Below, in pieces: positions 1 through 8,421 of a stretch of 56,362 nt of DNA. Origin of the DNA: RGIG8244 sp045592785. GTDB taxonomy: Bacteria; Verrucomicrobiota; Lentisphaeria; Victivallales; UBA1829. How positions within the stretch are numbered: the first letter of the stretch is position 1; each line of letters starts with the position of its first letter. The notes beneath the pieces were generated by a model. The model searched no databases. It worked only from the letters and a program-made list of their open reading frames with translations, and was not told the origin of the DNA. The position numbers and the translations under genes were made by a program. The DNA is taken from positions 1 through 56,362 of the forward strand of contig JAZNVL010000021.1 of assembly GCA_045592785.1 (NCBI GenBank). The letters run 5' to 3'.

Positions 1-92
1 AGACTCTTTTGTTACCCTTTTTTCAACAAAAATATAAGGAAAAATCAATATTTTTTGATAAAATGTTGATTTTTAGAACTATTTAACTAAAA

Positions 93-114
93 AATGTCAA
101 ATGGTTTTGACATT
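93..114. promoter_or_regulatory. perfect inverted repeat upstream of lipoprotein gene
   Basis: AATGTCAAA and TTTGACATT form a perfect 9-bp inverted repeat around a 4-base centre, ending 28 bases before the lipoprotein start. There is no T-run after it, so it is not a terminator. It could be an operator or a 5'-UTR hairpin. The sequence alone does not say which. Confidence 0.45.
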
Positions 115-142
115 AACTACCCTACAGAAAGGAAATGTGATC

Positions 143-361
143 ATGAAAAAAACGCTCCTCTTCCTGGCCGCCGCCGGTATGATTGCCGCGTTCACCGCAT
201 GCAACGAACAGAAACCCGCTCCTGCTGCCGCTTCCGAACCTGCCGTCGCACCGGCCAAAAGTGATAAACCTGTCGGCGTTCCCACAAAAGTACACAAGCA
301 GATCAAAGGGATCGAACAGCAGAATAATGATCGTATTCAGCAGGAACTTGACAACATGTAA
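143..361 (+). CDS. small lipoprotein, 72 aa
   Basis: Predicted small exported lipoprotein of unknown function. The start at 143 is chosen because an AAAGGAAA ribosome site precedes it and the signal peptide begins there; an in-frame start at 101 lies inside the upstream palindrome. The protein opens with MKK, a hydrophobic stretch and a lipobox-like FTAC with Cys at residue 20. It continues with an Ala/Pro-rich linker and a short charged, probably helical C-terminus rich in Gln and Asp. Such proteins are often entericidin-like or tethering lipoproteins, but no family is recognised. It ends 10 bases before the GH-like gene at 372 and is probably cotranscribed with it. Confidence 0.75.
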   Translation: MKKTLLFLAAAGMIAAFTACNEQKPAPAAASEPAVAPAKSDKPVGVPTKVHKQIKGIEQQNNDRIQQELDNM

Positions 362-371
362 GGAGTCGTAA

Positions 372-2336
372 ATGAGCAGGAAATCAAACTGCAAATGGCC
401 GTTTCTCATTCTTCGGGATTACGGTTCTCCCCGTCTGCCCGGCGATCATTTAAAAACACTCTTTGCCATCTTCGATGAACACCCCGGTTTGATTGATGAA
501 ATCTGGTTCGGCTATTCTTCCCGTACCTTATCCGATGCAGAAAAAGAGATTAAACAATTAAAACCGTTGGTGGCGGAATGTAAAAAACGGAACATACGGT
601 TCTCGTTGCAGCAGGGGATCACCCTGGGACATCCCGGTGGAACTGCCAGCGCGGATTTCCGTAAGAGTATGCCCGAATCTGCCTGGCTCGTTTCTGCGGA
701 TGGAAAACGGCAGTACGGACTGCTCTGTCCCCGTTCTGCAGCAACACAGAAACGTCTTTACGACCTCACCGTATATGCCCTGCAGGAATTGAAACCGGAT
801 TCCTATTGGCCCGATGATGACTTTCGGGTCGGATACTGTAAAACATCCTGTTATTGTCCGGCATGTGTCCGTGCGTTCAACAAAGCTGCCAACCGGAACG
901 TGAATCGTGCGCAACTGGTCGATCTTCTCTGGAATCAATGTGATGTGGAAGCACGGAAGATCTGGTCGGAATGTAACCGTCAGGCTCTGGCGACTTGCGC
1001 CCGTGCATACCGGAAAGCAGTGGATGATGTCATGTCATCCTGTCGGCTCGGGATACAGTTGATCTCTGCCTGTGATTTATGTAATGGCGTGGATAACAAT
1101 GCTCTTTACGAATCCCTTGCCGGACCGGACCGTCAGTTGATCGGGATCCGCCCCGGGGCCGGGTATTACAATGACAGTGATCCCAGGGATATGTATGTAA
1201 AGGCGGAAGTTGTTTCCCGGGAAGCCCATCGCAGTGTGAAGACCGGCTTGATCGGTCAGATGTGTTATGAAACGGAAAACTGGCCCCACATTTCCGCATT
1301 CAAAACCCCGGAATCCCAGATGACGGAGTGTGCCCTTGCCATGTTCGGCGGCATGGACAGCATTGCGCTTTACTGGTACAGTTTCGCCACGTTTGAATCC
1401 TATGAAAATTACCGGTTCTATTTCGATACGGTGGCGGAATTCAAGCCCTATTTCGAAGCGATCCGGAATGCCTGTGCAGGAACATCCATGACCGGTACCG
1501 CTTTGTATCAGGGGGAAAACGTGGTGAAGAATCCGTCCTATTGTCTGCTCACCAAACATCTGGATGAATCGTTGCTGTTCCGCGGCATCCCCATGACGAA
1601 TACGGCTGCCATCCCGGATGTCTGCGTGGTCACCGGAGAAAGCGTGAAGTATCTCACGGAGAACGATCTGGAACAACTTCTCACCCGGAATGTCCTTCTC
1701 GACACCTCTGCATTCCAAGCCTTGCAGACCATGTTCCCGGGCAGGGAAGTGTATCGGAAGATCCGGTTCGCGGATGAAGTGGGGTATCCCACGGAAGCGT
1801 TCCCCGCTGCCGAATGTTTCGGATCACAGGAAGAGATCCACCGTTTCCTCAACCTTGCACCTGTGATCCCGTTGAAGAAGGATGTGAAACCTTACAGCAC
1901 CATTCTCAATATGAAAAAGGCATGCGGAACCTGCGTGATCCCCACAGGGAAGGGCGGGAACTGGATCCTGATCCAGCATTTCAGCAAATACATGACAACC
2001 CCCATGCGCAGAACCCTGCTGGATACACTGGATGATGTCACGCCCGGAAAGTATGCCGCCAGACTTCTTATCGGCGGTTTCTCCGTCACGATCCAGTCCA
2101 GAACGGATGACAAAACCGGTCTCACCCGTGCCGTCTTCCTGTTGAATCCCTCGTGCGGCAGAACATCACAGCTGCAAGTTGCGGTGCGCAATCCGGCGAA
2201 GAAGACGTTCGTACTTCATCGTGCGGGGGAAAAGCCTGTGAAATTGAAACCGTTGAAGAGCGGTGAAAAGGAATTGATCTTTGAGATCCCGGCACTTTAT
2301 GCCTGGCAATCGGCATTGATCACCTGCGTGGATTGA
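372..2336 (+). CDS. glycoside-hydrolase-like TIM-barrel protein, 654 aa
   Basis: Large cytoplasmic protein (no signal peptide) with the layout of a glycoside-hydrolase-like TIM barrel followed by a beta-rich C-terminal domain, reminiscent of GH42/beta-galactosidase-like architectures. Asp148-Asp150 followed by Phe lies in a barrel-strand context (YWPDDDF) and is followed by a Cys-rich stretch (C-x3-CYCPAC-x3-FN) that could bind metal. The gene at 47840 has the same order: DDDF at 142-145, then ECFC, then FNKA. The two are therefore diverged paralogs. Neither substrate nor catalytic residues can be assigned by eye. GGAGT precedes the start. A hairpin terminator follows at 2361. Confidence 0.75.
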   Translation: MSRKSNCKWPFLILRDYGSPRLPGDHLKTLFAIFDEHPGLIDEIWFGYSSRTLSDAEKEIKQLKPLVAECKKRNIRFSLQQGITLGHPGGTASADFRKSMPESAWLVSADGKRQYGLLCPRSAATQKRLYDLTVYALQELKPDSYWPDDDFRVGYCKTSCYCPACVRAFNKAANRNVNRAQLVDLLWNQCDVEARKIWSECNRQALATCARAYRKAVDDVMSSCRLGIQLISACDLCNGVDNNALYESLAGPDRQLIGIRPGAGYYNDSDPRDMYVKAEVVSREAHRSVKTGLIGQMCYETENWPHISAFKTPESQMTECALAMFGGMDSIALYWYSFATFESYENYRFYFDTVAEFKPYFEAIRNACAGTSMTGTALYQGENVVKNPSYCLLTKHLDESLLFRGIPMTNTAAIPDVCVVTGESVKYLTENDLEQLLTRNVLLDTSAFQALQTMFPGREVYRKIRFADEVGYPTEAFPAAECFGSQEEIHRFLNLAPVIPLKKDVKPYSTILNMKKACGTCVIPTGKGGNWILIQHFSKYMTTPMRRTLLDTLDDVTPGKYAARLLIGGFSVTIQSRTDDKTGLTRAVFLLNPSCGRTSQLQVAVRNPAKKTFVLHRAGEKPVKLKPLKSGEKELIFEIPALYAWQSALITCVD

Positions 2337-2360
2337 CCACAGGATTTCCAAAAATAATTG

Positions 2361-2405
2361 AAACACTCCTGCCCTTTTTACAACAGGGTAGAGAGTGTTT
2401 TTTTT
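2361..2405 (+). terminator. rho-independent terminator
   Basis: AAACACTC at 2361-2368 pairs with GAGTGTTT at 2393-2400, with a CCC/GGG inner pairing, followed by a run of T. It follows the GH-like gene and lies just before the next ribosome site (GGAG at 2411), so the next gene depends on readthrough or a weak internal promoter. Confidence 0.8.
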
Positions 2406-2420
2406 ATCAAGGAGAACTGT

Positions 2421-2834
2421 ATGCGCACACTGACGCAAATCGCCGATGACATCCGGGAGCATATCCGGGGGTCATTCCCGCAAATCCGGTATTCCACCGC
2501 ACGGACTCCGGAACAAATCGCAAACGAGATCCAGGCATTGAGTCATTCTTCCCTGCCGGCAGTGGTAATGTTCCTGGAAGGAATCCAATTCCGGCAGCAG
2601 AACCCGGTCCGCACCATCACGATCACTTTGATGCTTGTCGATCGCTTCTATGCCGGTTCCGGAGACCGGACCCGTTCCGCCTGGGACCATTGCGAAACGC
2701 TTTACGGGTTGTTTCCCCAGTCGGGACTCCGTCTGAACGGGGTGTTTTACCTTCCGGACTGCGTGTATACTTCCGGGGAGACTCCGTCCGACAGCAGTTC
2801 GTTGTTTTTCTTCCGTCTTTTGCTTCAGCAATAA
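2421..2834 (+). CDS. phage-tail-like small protein, 137 aa (tentative)
   Basis: Start at 2421 is set by a strong AAGGAGA ribosome site; the frame extends further upstream, but only through the terminator. The protein has an N-terminal helix, a central beta-rich part (TITITLMLVDRFY) and an Asp/Ser-rich C-terminus ending in hydrophobic strands. The overall pattern resembles small phage tail-completion proteins (DUF1834/Gp37-like), but this is an impression, not a firm family match. No other phage gene is nearby. Its last 212 bases lie antisense to the 3' end of the pseudouridine synthase gene, so one of the two 3' ends is constrained by the other. It may be a domesticated or stray phage gene. 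Confidence 0.5.
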   Translation: MRTLTQIADDIREHIRGSFPQIRYSTARTPEQIANEIQALSHSSLPAVVMFLEGIQFRQQNPVRTITITLMLVDRFYAGSGDRTRSAWDHCETLYGLFPQSGLRLNGVFYLPDCVYTSGETPSDSSSLFFFRLLLQQ

Positions 2835-3537
2835 GAGCCCGGACTTCTTCCGGCAGGAGTTCTCTCCACTCGCCGCAGGGGAGAGAACCCATTTTCAGAC
2901 TCCCCACTTTGATGCGTTTCAAACGCAATGCCCGGTTCCGCACAGCAGTCAACATCCGGCGGATCTCCCGGTTTTTTCCTTCCCCCAGAATGATCTCATA
3001 TTTATTTCCCGTTAAATACCGTACGGAGAGCGCACGAAGCGTTTCTCCTTCATCCCGGATCCCTTCTTTCATCCGGGCGATATCCCGTTCCGTTAATTCA
3101 TATTCCATACTGACTTCATAGACCTTGCGGATCCCGCCAGAGGGATGGGTAAGCAGATTCACGAAATCGCCGTCATCGGAAAACAGGATCATGCCCTCAC
3201 TGTCCTTGTCAAGACGTCCTGCAGAAAAAAGCCGCGGGGAATCCGGATGCCGGATCAGATCGATGGCTTTCTTTTTCGCATGCGGGTCTTCGGATGTGCA
3301 GATATACCCTCTGGGCTTGTGCAGAAGAATGTAATGGCGTTTTTCCGGAGGCCTGACGATTTCCCCCTGATACCGGACACAGTCCGTGGGCATGATCCGT
3401 CTTGCCGGATTCGTTTCCGGTACGTCATTGACGGTGACGACACCTTCCTTCACCAATTCCACGGCATGTCTGCGTGATGCGATGCCGCAAGTACTCAAAA
3501 ATTTTCCGAGGGCAATGCCCTGTTCCTGTTCATCCAT
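2623..3537 (-). CDS. RsuA/RluB-family 23S/16S rRNA pseudouridine synthase, 304 aa
   Basis: Converts a specific rRNA uridine to pseudouridine. An S4 RNA-binding domain occupies about residues 9-55 (LGKFLSTCGIASRR). The catalytic domain has the family signature AGRLDKDSEGMILFSDDG with catalytic Asp110, and the late NREIRRM motif. Recognisable family sequence ends near residue 235. The last ~65 residues are a low-complexity Arg/Ser/Gly tail encoded antisense to the small gene at 2421-2834. Basic tails occur in RluB, but this one may be a by-product of lost stop codons. Its promoter is probably TTGAAA-N17-TATGTT at 3600-3572 on the minus strand. Whether it is RluB, RluE or RsuA cannot be decided by eye. 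Confidence 0.9.
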   Translation of the reverse strand: MDEQEQGIALGKFLSTCGIASRRHAVELVKEGVVTVNDVPETNPARRIMPTDCVRYQGEIVRPPEKRHYILLHKPRGYICTSEDPHAKKKAIDLIRHPDSPRLFSAGRLDKDSEGMILFSDDGDFVNLLTHPSGGIRKVYEVSMEYELTERDIARMKEGIRDEGETLRALSVRYLTGNKYEIILGEGKNREIRRMLTAVRNRALRLKRIKVGSLKMGSLPCGEWRELLPEEVRALIAEAKDGRKTTNCCRTESPRKYTRSPEGKTPRSDGVPTGETTRKAFRNGPRRNGSGLRNRHRSDRQASK

Positions 3538-3571
3538 AATCCTGTTCCGATTCTGTTAAAAAAACGGTTAT

Positions 3572-3600
3572 AACATACTCTGTGAAACCCGTGTTTTCAA
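3572..3600 (-). promoter_or_regulatory. promoter for pseudouridine synthase
   Basis: On the minus strand TTGAAA (3600-3595), 17 bases, TATGTT (3577-3572). The gene start is 35 bases downstream. It diverges from the promoter at 3651. Confidence 0.5.
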
Positions 3601-3650
3601 ACAGAAAAGCATTTTTTCGGGATTTTTTTCATTTTTCTGCAAAAAAGAGG

Positions 3651-3679
3651 TTGAAAAATCCGCTCATATACGATATATT
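3651..3679 (+). promoter_or_regulatory. promoter for FtsQ-like gene
   Basis: TTGAAA (3651-3656), 17-base spacer, TATATT (3674-3679), 41 bases before the start codon at 3720. It matches the window-wide promoter pattern. Confidence 0.65.
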
Positions 3680-3719
3680 CCGCTGTAAACTGTAACTTAT
3701 AACATAGTATGATCGTATC

Positions 3720-4577
3720 ATGGCTGAAAAATTTTCAAAAAAAACAAAGATCATTATCGCATTAACGGCTTGTGTCCTCCTCGCCGCAATTCTTATCACC
3801 GGATATTGGTTTGCAGGTCGCGTTCTCTTTTATGACAACCCACGGTTTATCATCCGGGAACTGCAATTGACCTGTGATACCGGTTATTGGAGCGGAAATA
3901 CGGAAGAAGAACGGTTGCGCCGGGCTGCTGAATTCGGCGAACGGATCGGAATATCCTTCCATCCGGACGATAAAGATGTCAATACATTTACGTTGGATCT
4001 TGCGGCCTTGCGGAACTCCATTCTCCGGGATCAACCGGAAATCGGAAGCCTTGCCATACGCCGTACGCTGCCCGATATGCTCTGTATCGACATCCGGAGC
4101 CGGATCCCCCGTGCAGATACAGGAAATGGTTTTTACATTGACGATGACGGTGTGATCCTGCTTGCCTCTTATTATTCCCTTCCGAGAAACAGTCTTCCCA
4201 TTCTCAACGAGTTTCCTAATACGCTGAAAGGAATGGCACGCGGTGAAAAAGTGGATTCCACTGCCATTATGACCGCGCTGAAACTGGTGCGCCGGATCGA
4301 TACTGCGGATGACCCGAAGATCGCCCGGATCGGATTGACACAGATCATCTGTCTCAATCACAGCGGAAAGAAATACATTCAGTGTGAACTGGATTACCCG
4401 AAAAATGCCCCCAACTCCAAACATTTCCGTATCCAACTCCCCTTTGAGATCTCTGATCTCGAATTCAAGGATATTTTTGAACGGTTGATCCCGGCGCTGG
4501 AGGACGGTTTACGGCGTGATGGGACCGGTGTCATTGATTTGCAATACAAGGGACCTGCGTTCAGCCCGCAGTCCTGA
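3720..4577 (+). CDS. FtsQ/DivIB-like cell-division protein, 285 aa
   Basis: Bitopic inner-membrane protein. A short Lys-rich cytoplasmic N-terminus is followed by one membrane helix at about residues 11-33 and a periplasmic part that begins like a POTRA domain (NPRFIIRELQL). The later beta domain shows the FtsQ-style blocks RRTLPDMLCIDIRSRIPRA, YIDDDGVIL and LPIL. FtsQ links FtsB/FtsL to the divisome. It stands apart from any ftsA, ftsZ or mur genes here, which is unusual for ftsQ. The assignment rests on architecture and weak motifs. Confidence 0.65.
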   Translation: MAEKFSKKTKIIIALTACVLLAAILITGYWFAGRVLFYDNPRFIIRELQLTCDTGYWSGNTEEERLRRAAEFGERIGISFHPDDKDVNTFTLDLAALRNSILRDQPEIGSLAIRRTLPDMLCIDIRSRIPRADTGNGFYIDDDGVILLASYYSLPRNSLPILNEFPNTLKGMARGEKVDSTAIMTALKLVRRIDTADDPKIARIGLTQIICLNHSGKKYIQCELDYPKNAPNSKHFRIQLPFEISDLEFKDIFERLIPALEDGLRRDGTGVIDLQYKGPAFSPQS

Positions 4578-4605
4578 ATACCTATAGAAGAGAAAGGATT
4601 TTATT

Positions 4606-5280
4606 ATGAGTCAGTATCTGATCCATCGAGTGGCGGAAGCACCGCGTTTTGAGGACGATTTTTTCACCGGACCGCTCTGGTCACAGGCGGAAGAACTCAA
4701 ACTGGAACAGGTTTTTCATAAGCCGGACAGCGATCCTGCAGATCGTTTCACCCCGGATTGCAGATTGAAACTGCTCCATGACGGCTCCACCGTTTACGGC
4801 ATGTTCCGCGTGGAAGACCGGTATATCACCATCAGCCGTACCGGATTTCAGCAGTCGGTTTGTCAAGACTCCTGTGTGGAGATCTTCCTGCAGCCCCAGG
4901 GGGGCAGCCGGTATATGAATTTTGAGTTCAGCGGCGGAACAGCCATGCTGCTTTATAACATCGTTGATCTCCGGGGGAAAGAGTATACTCCCGTTTCCGA
5001 TGAAAATTGCTCCATGGTTATCCGTAAGTCCACGCTTCCCGCCCGTGTCATGCCGGAAAACCCGGATCCTGTCACATGGAAATTCTTCTTTGCTATCCCG
5101 GCGGAACTTTTTGCAAAAGAATTGCCTTACGTCTCCACGGAACTCTCCGGTCAGGTCTGGCGCGGCAATGTTTCCAAGTGCGCGGATGATTCCAGTCATC
5201 CCGTCTGGCTTTCCTGGCAGTATCTGCCTGTTCTTGATTTTCATCAACCGGATTGCTTCGGCGAATTCCGGTTCGAATAA
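4606..5280 (+). CDS. carbohydrate-binding module family 9-like protein, 224 aa
   Basis: The whole protein looks like a single CBM9-like beta-sandwich. It has an N-terminal FTGPLWSQAEEL segment, the DCRLKLLHDGSTVYGMFRVEDRYI strand pair, a VCQDSCVEIFLQP block and MNFEFSGG, which together are typical of the CBM9-like domain found at the ends of bacterial sugar enzymes. There is no signal peptide, so if it binds sugar it does so in the cytoplasm, or the start is elsewhere. AGAAAGG precedes the start. The ligand is unknown. Confidence 0.75.
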   Translation: MSQYLIHRVAEAPRFEDDFFTGPLWSQAEELKLEQVFHKPDSDPADRFTPDCRLKLLHDGSTVYGMFRVEDRYITISRTGFQQSVCQDSCVEIFLQPQGGSRYMNFEFSGGTAMLLYNIVDLRGKEYTPVSDENCSMVIRKSTLPARVMPENPDPVTWKFFFAIPAELFAKELPYVSTELSGQVWRGNVSKCADDSSHPVWLSWQYLPVLDFHQPDCFGEFRFE

Positions 5281-5316
5281 TTAACCGTACGATCAACAAA
5301 ATGAAAGGAGTCCCGC

Positions 5317-5763
5317 ATGTCTGCAACAAAAGGTAAAGTCTGTCTGAATCACACCAGTGTTCCTGCCGCCGCCATCTGTGCCGCTTGCGGGAAACCGATC
5401 TGTGTGCAATGTATCGTGCCCGGCCCTGATGGATCTTATTGTTCCCAGGGATGCCGGGAACGCGGTGCTGCTGCCGCCGCTGTTTCTCAGGGTGTGCTTG
5501 CCAACAAAGCGAAAGATAACAGGAAAGCAAAGGTCCGTGCGATCATTATTGTGATCATTCTGCTTGCTCTTGGCGGTGCCGGGTATTACTATTACATCAA
5601 CAACAAAGATGAAGTGGAAAAACATCTGGAAACCGTGAAAGATTCTGCGGAAAGCGGAGTCAATATGGTCAAAGGAAAAAGCCATGAGATCATTGATGAC
5701 ACCAAAAAGAGCATGGATAAGGATTCCAAATACAAACGGGATCGCGAAGGTTTGGTGAAGTAA
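5317..5763 (+). CDS. B-box-like zinc-finger membrane protein, 148 aa
   Basis: The N-terminal 46 residues carry eight regularly spaced potential zinc ligands (Cys9, His12, Cys21, Cys24, Cys29, Cys32, Cys42, Cys46), as in bacterial B-box-type zinc fingers. An Ala/Lys linker leads to one transmembrane helix at about residues 75-94, then a charged helical tail of about 50 residues. AAAGGAG lies before the start. The topology suggests a cytoplasmic zinc domain anchored to the membrane. It ends 4 bases before the AraC-family gene. Role unknown. Confidence 0.75.
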   Translation: MSATKGKVCLNHTSVPAAAICAACGKPICVQCIVPGPDGSYCSQGCRERGAAAAAVSQGVLANKAKDNRKAKVRAIIIVIILLALGGAGYYYYINNKDEVEKHLETVKDSAESGVNMVKGKSHEIIDDTKKSMDKDSKYKRDREGLVK

Positions 5764-5767
5764 GTCT

Positions 5768-6682
5768 ATGGCAGATCTCTCCCGGATCAAGGTGGAGCAG
5801 CAGACACAACCGGAACTCTCCATCTTGACCCCATTCGACATCAAGGCAGAGTATTCCCGTCTGCCCGATGAAGATTTTCACGGCGACTCCCATTATGCTT
5901 TGCAGTTCTGTATCGTTCTGCATGGCGCGGCGGAACTCGTCTTCGAGGATTTCTCACGCATATACAGACCCGGCGAGATCTGGTGGAATATGTGCTGGGA
6001 ACCTCACGCTTACCGGTTCGCCGGACGGAATACGTTCATCGTCGCCGTCAATCTGGATGTGGAGCAGTTGGGCGCATGCAGTCCGTTCGGTGGTTGCAAC
6101 TGGCTCACCCCGTTCGTGGCGGAATCACGGAAACGGTATTGTCCGGAATCCTGGGATGACTGTCAGTTTGTATTGGAAACGGGGCGCAGTCTTTATCATG
6201 CCAGCCGGAAGAAACCGGCAAACTGGAAGATCTCCTGCTGGCTTATGATCCATCAACTCCTCCTGCACGCCATTCAACGGATGGAACACTGGAATACAGC
6301 AAGCAGTCTCGGCGACATCCGGAATCAGAATACTTTTACCCGGATCCGGTATGCGCTGAACCATGTTTGGAGCGCAGAGACCAGACCGCCTTCGCTGACG
6401 GAAGCCGCCGCTTTGTGCAGTCTTTCCCCCAGCCGTTTTTCCGAATTGTTCCGGAAGGCGATGGGGGTAAGTTACGGAAAATTTGCCATCCGGGTCCGCA
6501 TGTCCAATGCCGCAAAAGATCTTCTGGCAGGAAAACTTTCTCTCGATGAAGTGGCGCAGAAATGGGGCTTCTTTGACTCCGCTCATTTTTGTCATGCCTT
6601 CAAGAAATTCTATCGCGTTTCTCCGGGACAATTCATTACCCGCAAGCCTCTCGTGCAGCAGGAAACGGAGACTGCGTTATGA
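5768..6682 (+). CDS. AraC-family transcriptional regulator, 304 aa
   Basis: DNA-binding regulator with an N-terminal cupin-like sensing domain (about residues 15-150, including YRPGEIWWNMCWEPHAYRF) and a C-terminal pair of helix-turn-helix motifs (about 200-300). The second motif (WGFFDSAHFCHAFKKFYRVSPGQF) is the AraC signature. The cupin half suggests a small sugar or related ligand. Its TGA overlaps the ATG of trmO (ATGA at 6679-6682), so the three genes through ispH are translationally coupled. Its target is not evident, since trmO and ispH are housekeeping genes. Confidence 0.9.
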   Translation: MADLSRIKVEQQTQPELSILTPFDIKAEYSRLPDEDFHGDSHYALQFCIVLHGAAELVFEDFSRIYRPGEIWWNMCWEPHAYRFAGRNTFIVAVNLDVEQLGACSPFGGCNWLTPFVAESRKRYCPESWDDCQFVLETGRSLYHASRKKPANWKISCWLMIHQLLLHAIQRMEHWNTASSLGDIRNQNTFTRIRYALNHVWSAETRPPSLTEAAALCSLSPSRFSELFRKAMGVSYGKFAIRVRMSNAAKDLLAGKLSLDEVAQKWGFFDSAHFCHAFKKFYRVSPGQFITRKPLVQQETETAL

Positions 6683-7473
6683 CGGAACCCTTTACATTCA
6701 CGCCTGTTGCCGTTTATCATTCCGCGGCTAAATATCCATACGAAGCTCCACGACAGGGCGTGTATTCCCGTCTGCCCGGCACGGTTGTTTTCCGGGAGGA
6801 TGGTCCTTATGCCGCTGCGCTTGCCGACTTACAAGGTTTCGATCGCATCTGGCTCATCTTTGTGTTTCATCATGTGCAGGGCGAACAATGGAAGCCTTTT
6901 GTCGCTCCGCCGATCACGGATGGCAAAGAACATCACAGCCTTTTCTCCACCCGATCCCCGCACCGACCCAATCCCATCGGTTTAAGCTGTGTACGGTTGC
7001 TGGCTATAAAAGAAAACATACTCACAGTAACGGAGTCCGATCTTCTGGACGGGACCCCGATCCTGGATGTAAAGCCTTACATCCCTGAAATCGAATGTTT
7101 CCCGGATTCCGCCGCAGGTTGGCGGGATCACATTCCCAGGGAGGAATGGCAGATCGTGTATGAACCCCAGGTAACCGCCGCGTTCGCTTTTGTGAAAGCG
7201 TACACCGGACTGGATCTGGAAAATTTCTGTCATGTCCAGCTCCGGTTTGACCCGTTGAACCGGAAACGGAAACGTCTTTCCGGCACGGAAGAATGTCTTT
7301 ACCTGCATTGCCGGACCTGGAAAATGGCGTTGGATGTGTTCCAAGAACAGTATGTCATCCGCGTGAAATCCGTACAGAGCAATTACAGTGCGGAGGAACT
7401 GTTGCCCGATGCGCCGGATCCTTATGGCGACAAAGAAGCACATCGCCTTTTTGTGAAGGAGTGCATACAATGA
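6679..7473 (+). CDS. trmO: tRNA (N6-threonylcarbamoyladenosine-37) N6-methyltransferase TrmO, 264 aa
   Basis: Methylates t6A at position 37 of tRNA-Thr using SAM (the TsaA/VirR family). The hallmark SPHRPNPIGLS is at residues 93-103, preceded by the LQGFDRIWLIFVFH strand and followed by DLLDGTPILDVKPYIP. The C-terminal part (about 155-264) corresponds to the extra domain of E. coli-type TrmO. The start at 6679 is taken from the ATGA overlap with the AraC gene; the frame is open further upstream but only antiparallel to known AraC sequence. It in turn overlaps ispH by ATGA at 7470-7473. Confidence 0.92.
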   Translation: MTEPFTFTPVAVYHSAAKYPYEAPRQGVYSRLPGTVVFREDGPYAAALADLQGFDRIWLIFVFHHVQGEQWKPFVAPPITDGKEHHSLFSTRSPHRPNPIGLSCVRLLAIKENILTVTESDLLDGTPILDVKPYIPEIECFPDSAAGWRDHIPREEWQIVYEPQVTAAFAFVKAYTGLDLENFCHVQLRFDPLNRKRKRLSGTEECLYLHCRTWKMALDVFQEQYVIRVKSVQSNYSAEELLPDAPDPYGDKEAHRLFVKECIQ

Positions 7474-8312
7474 ATATCATCCTTGCGAAAAAACGGGGAT
7501 TCTGCTCCGGAGTAAAACGGGCAGTCGGATTGGCTTTCTCCGAAGCGGAAAAACGGGAAAGACCGGTCGTGATCCTTCATGAACTGGTTCATAACGATGC
7601 CGTTGTGCAGGAACTGAAAGAACATGACATTGTGATCGTTGAGGATCCGGCAGAGGCTCCCCATGATTCGACACTTATTTTCAGTGCCCATGGGGTTTCC
7701 AGTGCAGTGGAAAATGCCGCACGCAGCCTCCCGCTGAATATCATCGATGCCACCTGTCCGCTGGTGAAACATGTGCATACCCTTGCGGCGGCACGCTCCG
7801 GAGCAGGGGATGTGATCCTTCTGGCAGGCAAACGGGGACACCGTGAGGTGGAAGGGATCCTGGGCAGGATCGGAGGTGAAAGTCATTTGCTGACCTCACC
7901 CGTCGATGCGGAGAAGTTCATTCCGGATCCCACCCGGTCTTATACGCTGGTCAGCCAGACTACTTTTTTTACCAATGACTTTGCGGCGATCCGGCGGATC
8001 CTGGAAAAGAAGATCCCGGATCTGCATGTGGAGAATACCATCTGTCCCTCCACGATCATGCGGCAGGAGGCTGTCCGGAAACTGGCGGTGGAGTGTGATC
8101 TTGTGATCGTTGTCGGTTCCCCGGGCAGTTCCAATTCCAAACGGCTTTGTGAAACAGCAGAATCCGTTGGCACCCGGGCTGTTCTGATGGGGGGCGATGA
8201 TCCGTTTCCGGAAGCACTTCAGGCGGTCGAAACTCTGGGTGTGACTTCCGGTGCATCTGCTTCGGAAAAGGAAGTCGCGCATCTGCTGAAACGTCTTGAT
8301 AAAATTTTTTAA
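7470..8312 (+). CDS. ispH: 4-hydroxy-3-methylbut-2-enyl diphosphate reductase, 280 aa
   Basis: Last enzyme of the MEP isoprenoid pathway, producing IPP and DMAPP with a [4Fe-4S] cluster. Cluster ligands Cys12 (GFCSGV), Cys96 (DATCPLV) and Cys192 (TICPST) are present, as are substrate-binding His41 (ELVHN), His74 (SAHGV), the GHREVEG block and SQTT. The length is that of a compact bacterial IspH. The start is fixed by the ATGA overlap with trmO and the AAGGAG ribosome site. An oxygen-sensitive enzyme suits the anaerobic lifestyle suggested by the SOR operon. Confidence 0.96.
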   Translation: MNIILAKKRGFCSGVKRAVGLAFSEAEKRERPVVILHELVHNDAVVQELKEHDIVIVEDPAEAPHDSTLIFSAHGVSSAVENAARSLPLNIIDATCPLVKHVHTLAAARSGAGDVILLAGKRGHREVEGILGRIGGESHLLTSPVDAEKFIPDPTRSYTLVSQTTFFTNDFAAIRRILEKKIPDLHVENTICPSTIMRQEAVRKLAVECDLVIVVGSPGSSNSKRLCETAESVGTRAVLMGGDDPFPEALQAVETLGVTSGASASEKEVAHLLKRLDKIF

Positions 8313-8321
8313 GAAATTGGG

Positions 8322-8350
8322 TTGAAAAAGAGCCATACATGGTGTATATT
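8322..8350 (+). promoter_or_regulatory. promoter for antiporter-EIIA gene
   Basis: TTGAAA (8322-8327), 17-base spacer, TATATT (8345-8350), about 70 bases before the TTG start at 8422. Confidence 0.65.
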
Positions 8351-8361
8351 ATAAGGATATG

Positions 8362-8377
8362 TGCTGAATTTTCAGCA
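8362..8377. promoter_or_regulatory. perfect palindrome in leader of antiporter gene
   Basis: TGCTGAA, two bases, TTCAGCA: a perfect 7-bp inverted repeat starting about 12 bases after the -10 box. Its place just past the transcription start suits an operator; a hairpin with only a 2-base loop is less likely. Confidence 0.45.
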
Positions 8378-8421
8378 AGAGCAATACCATGTAACAAATT
8401 TTAACATCAAGAGGCGTACCA

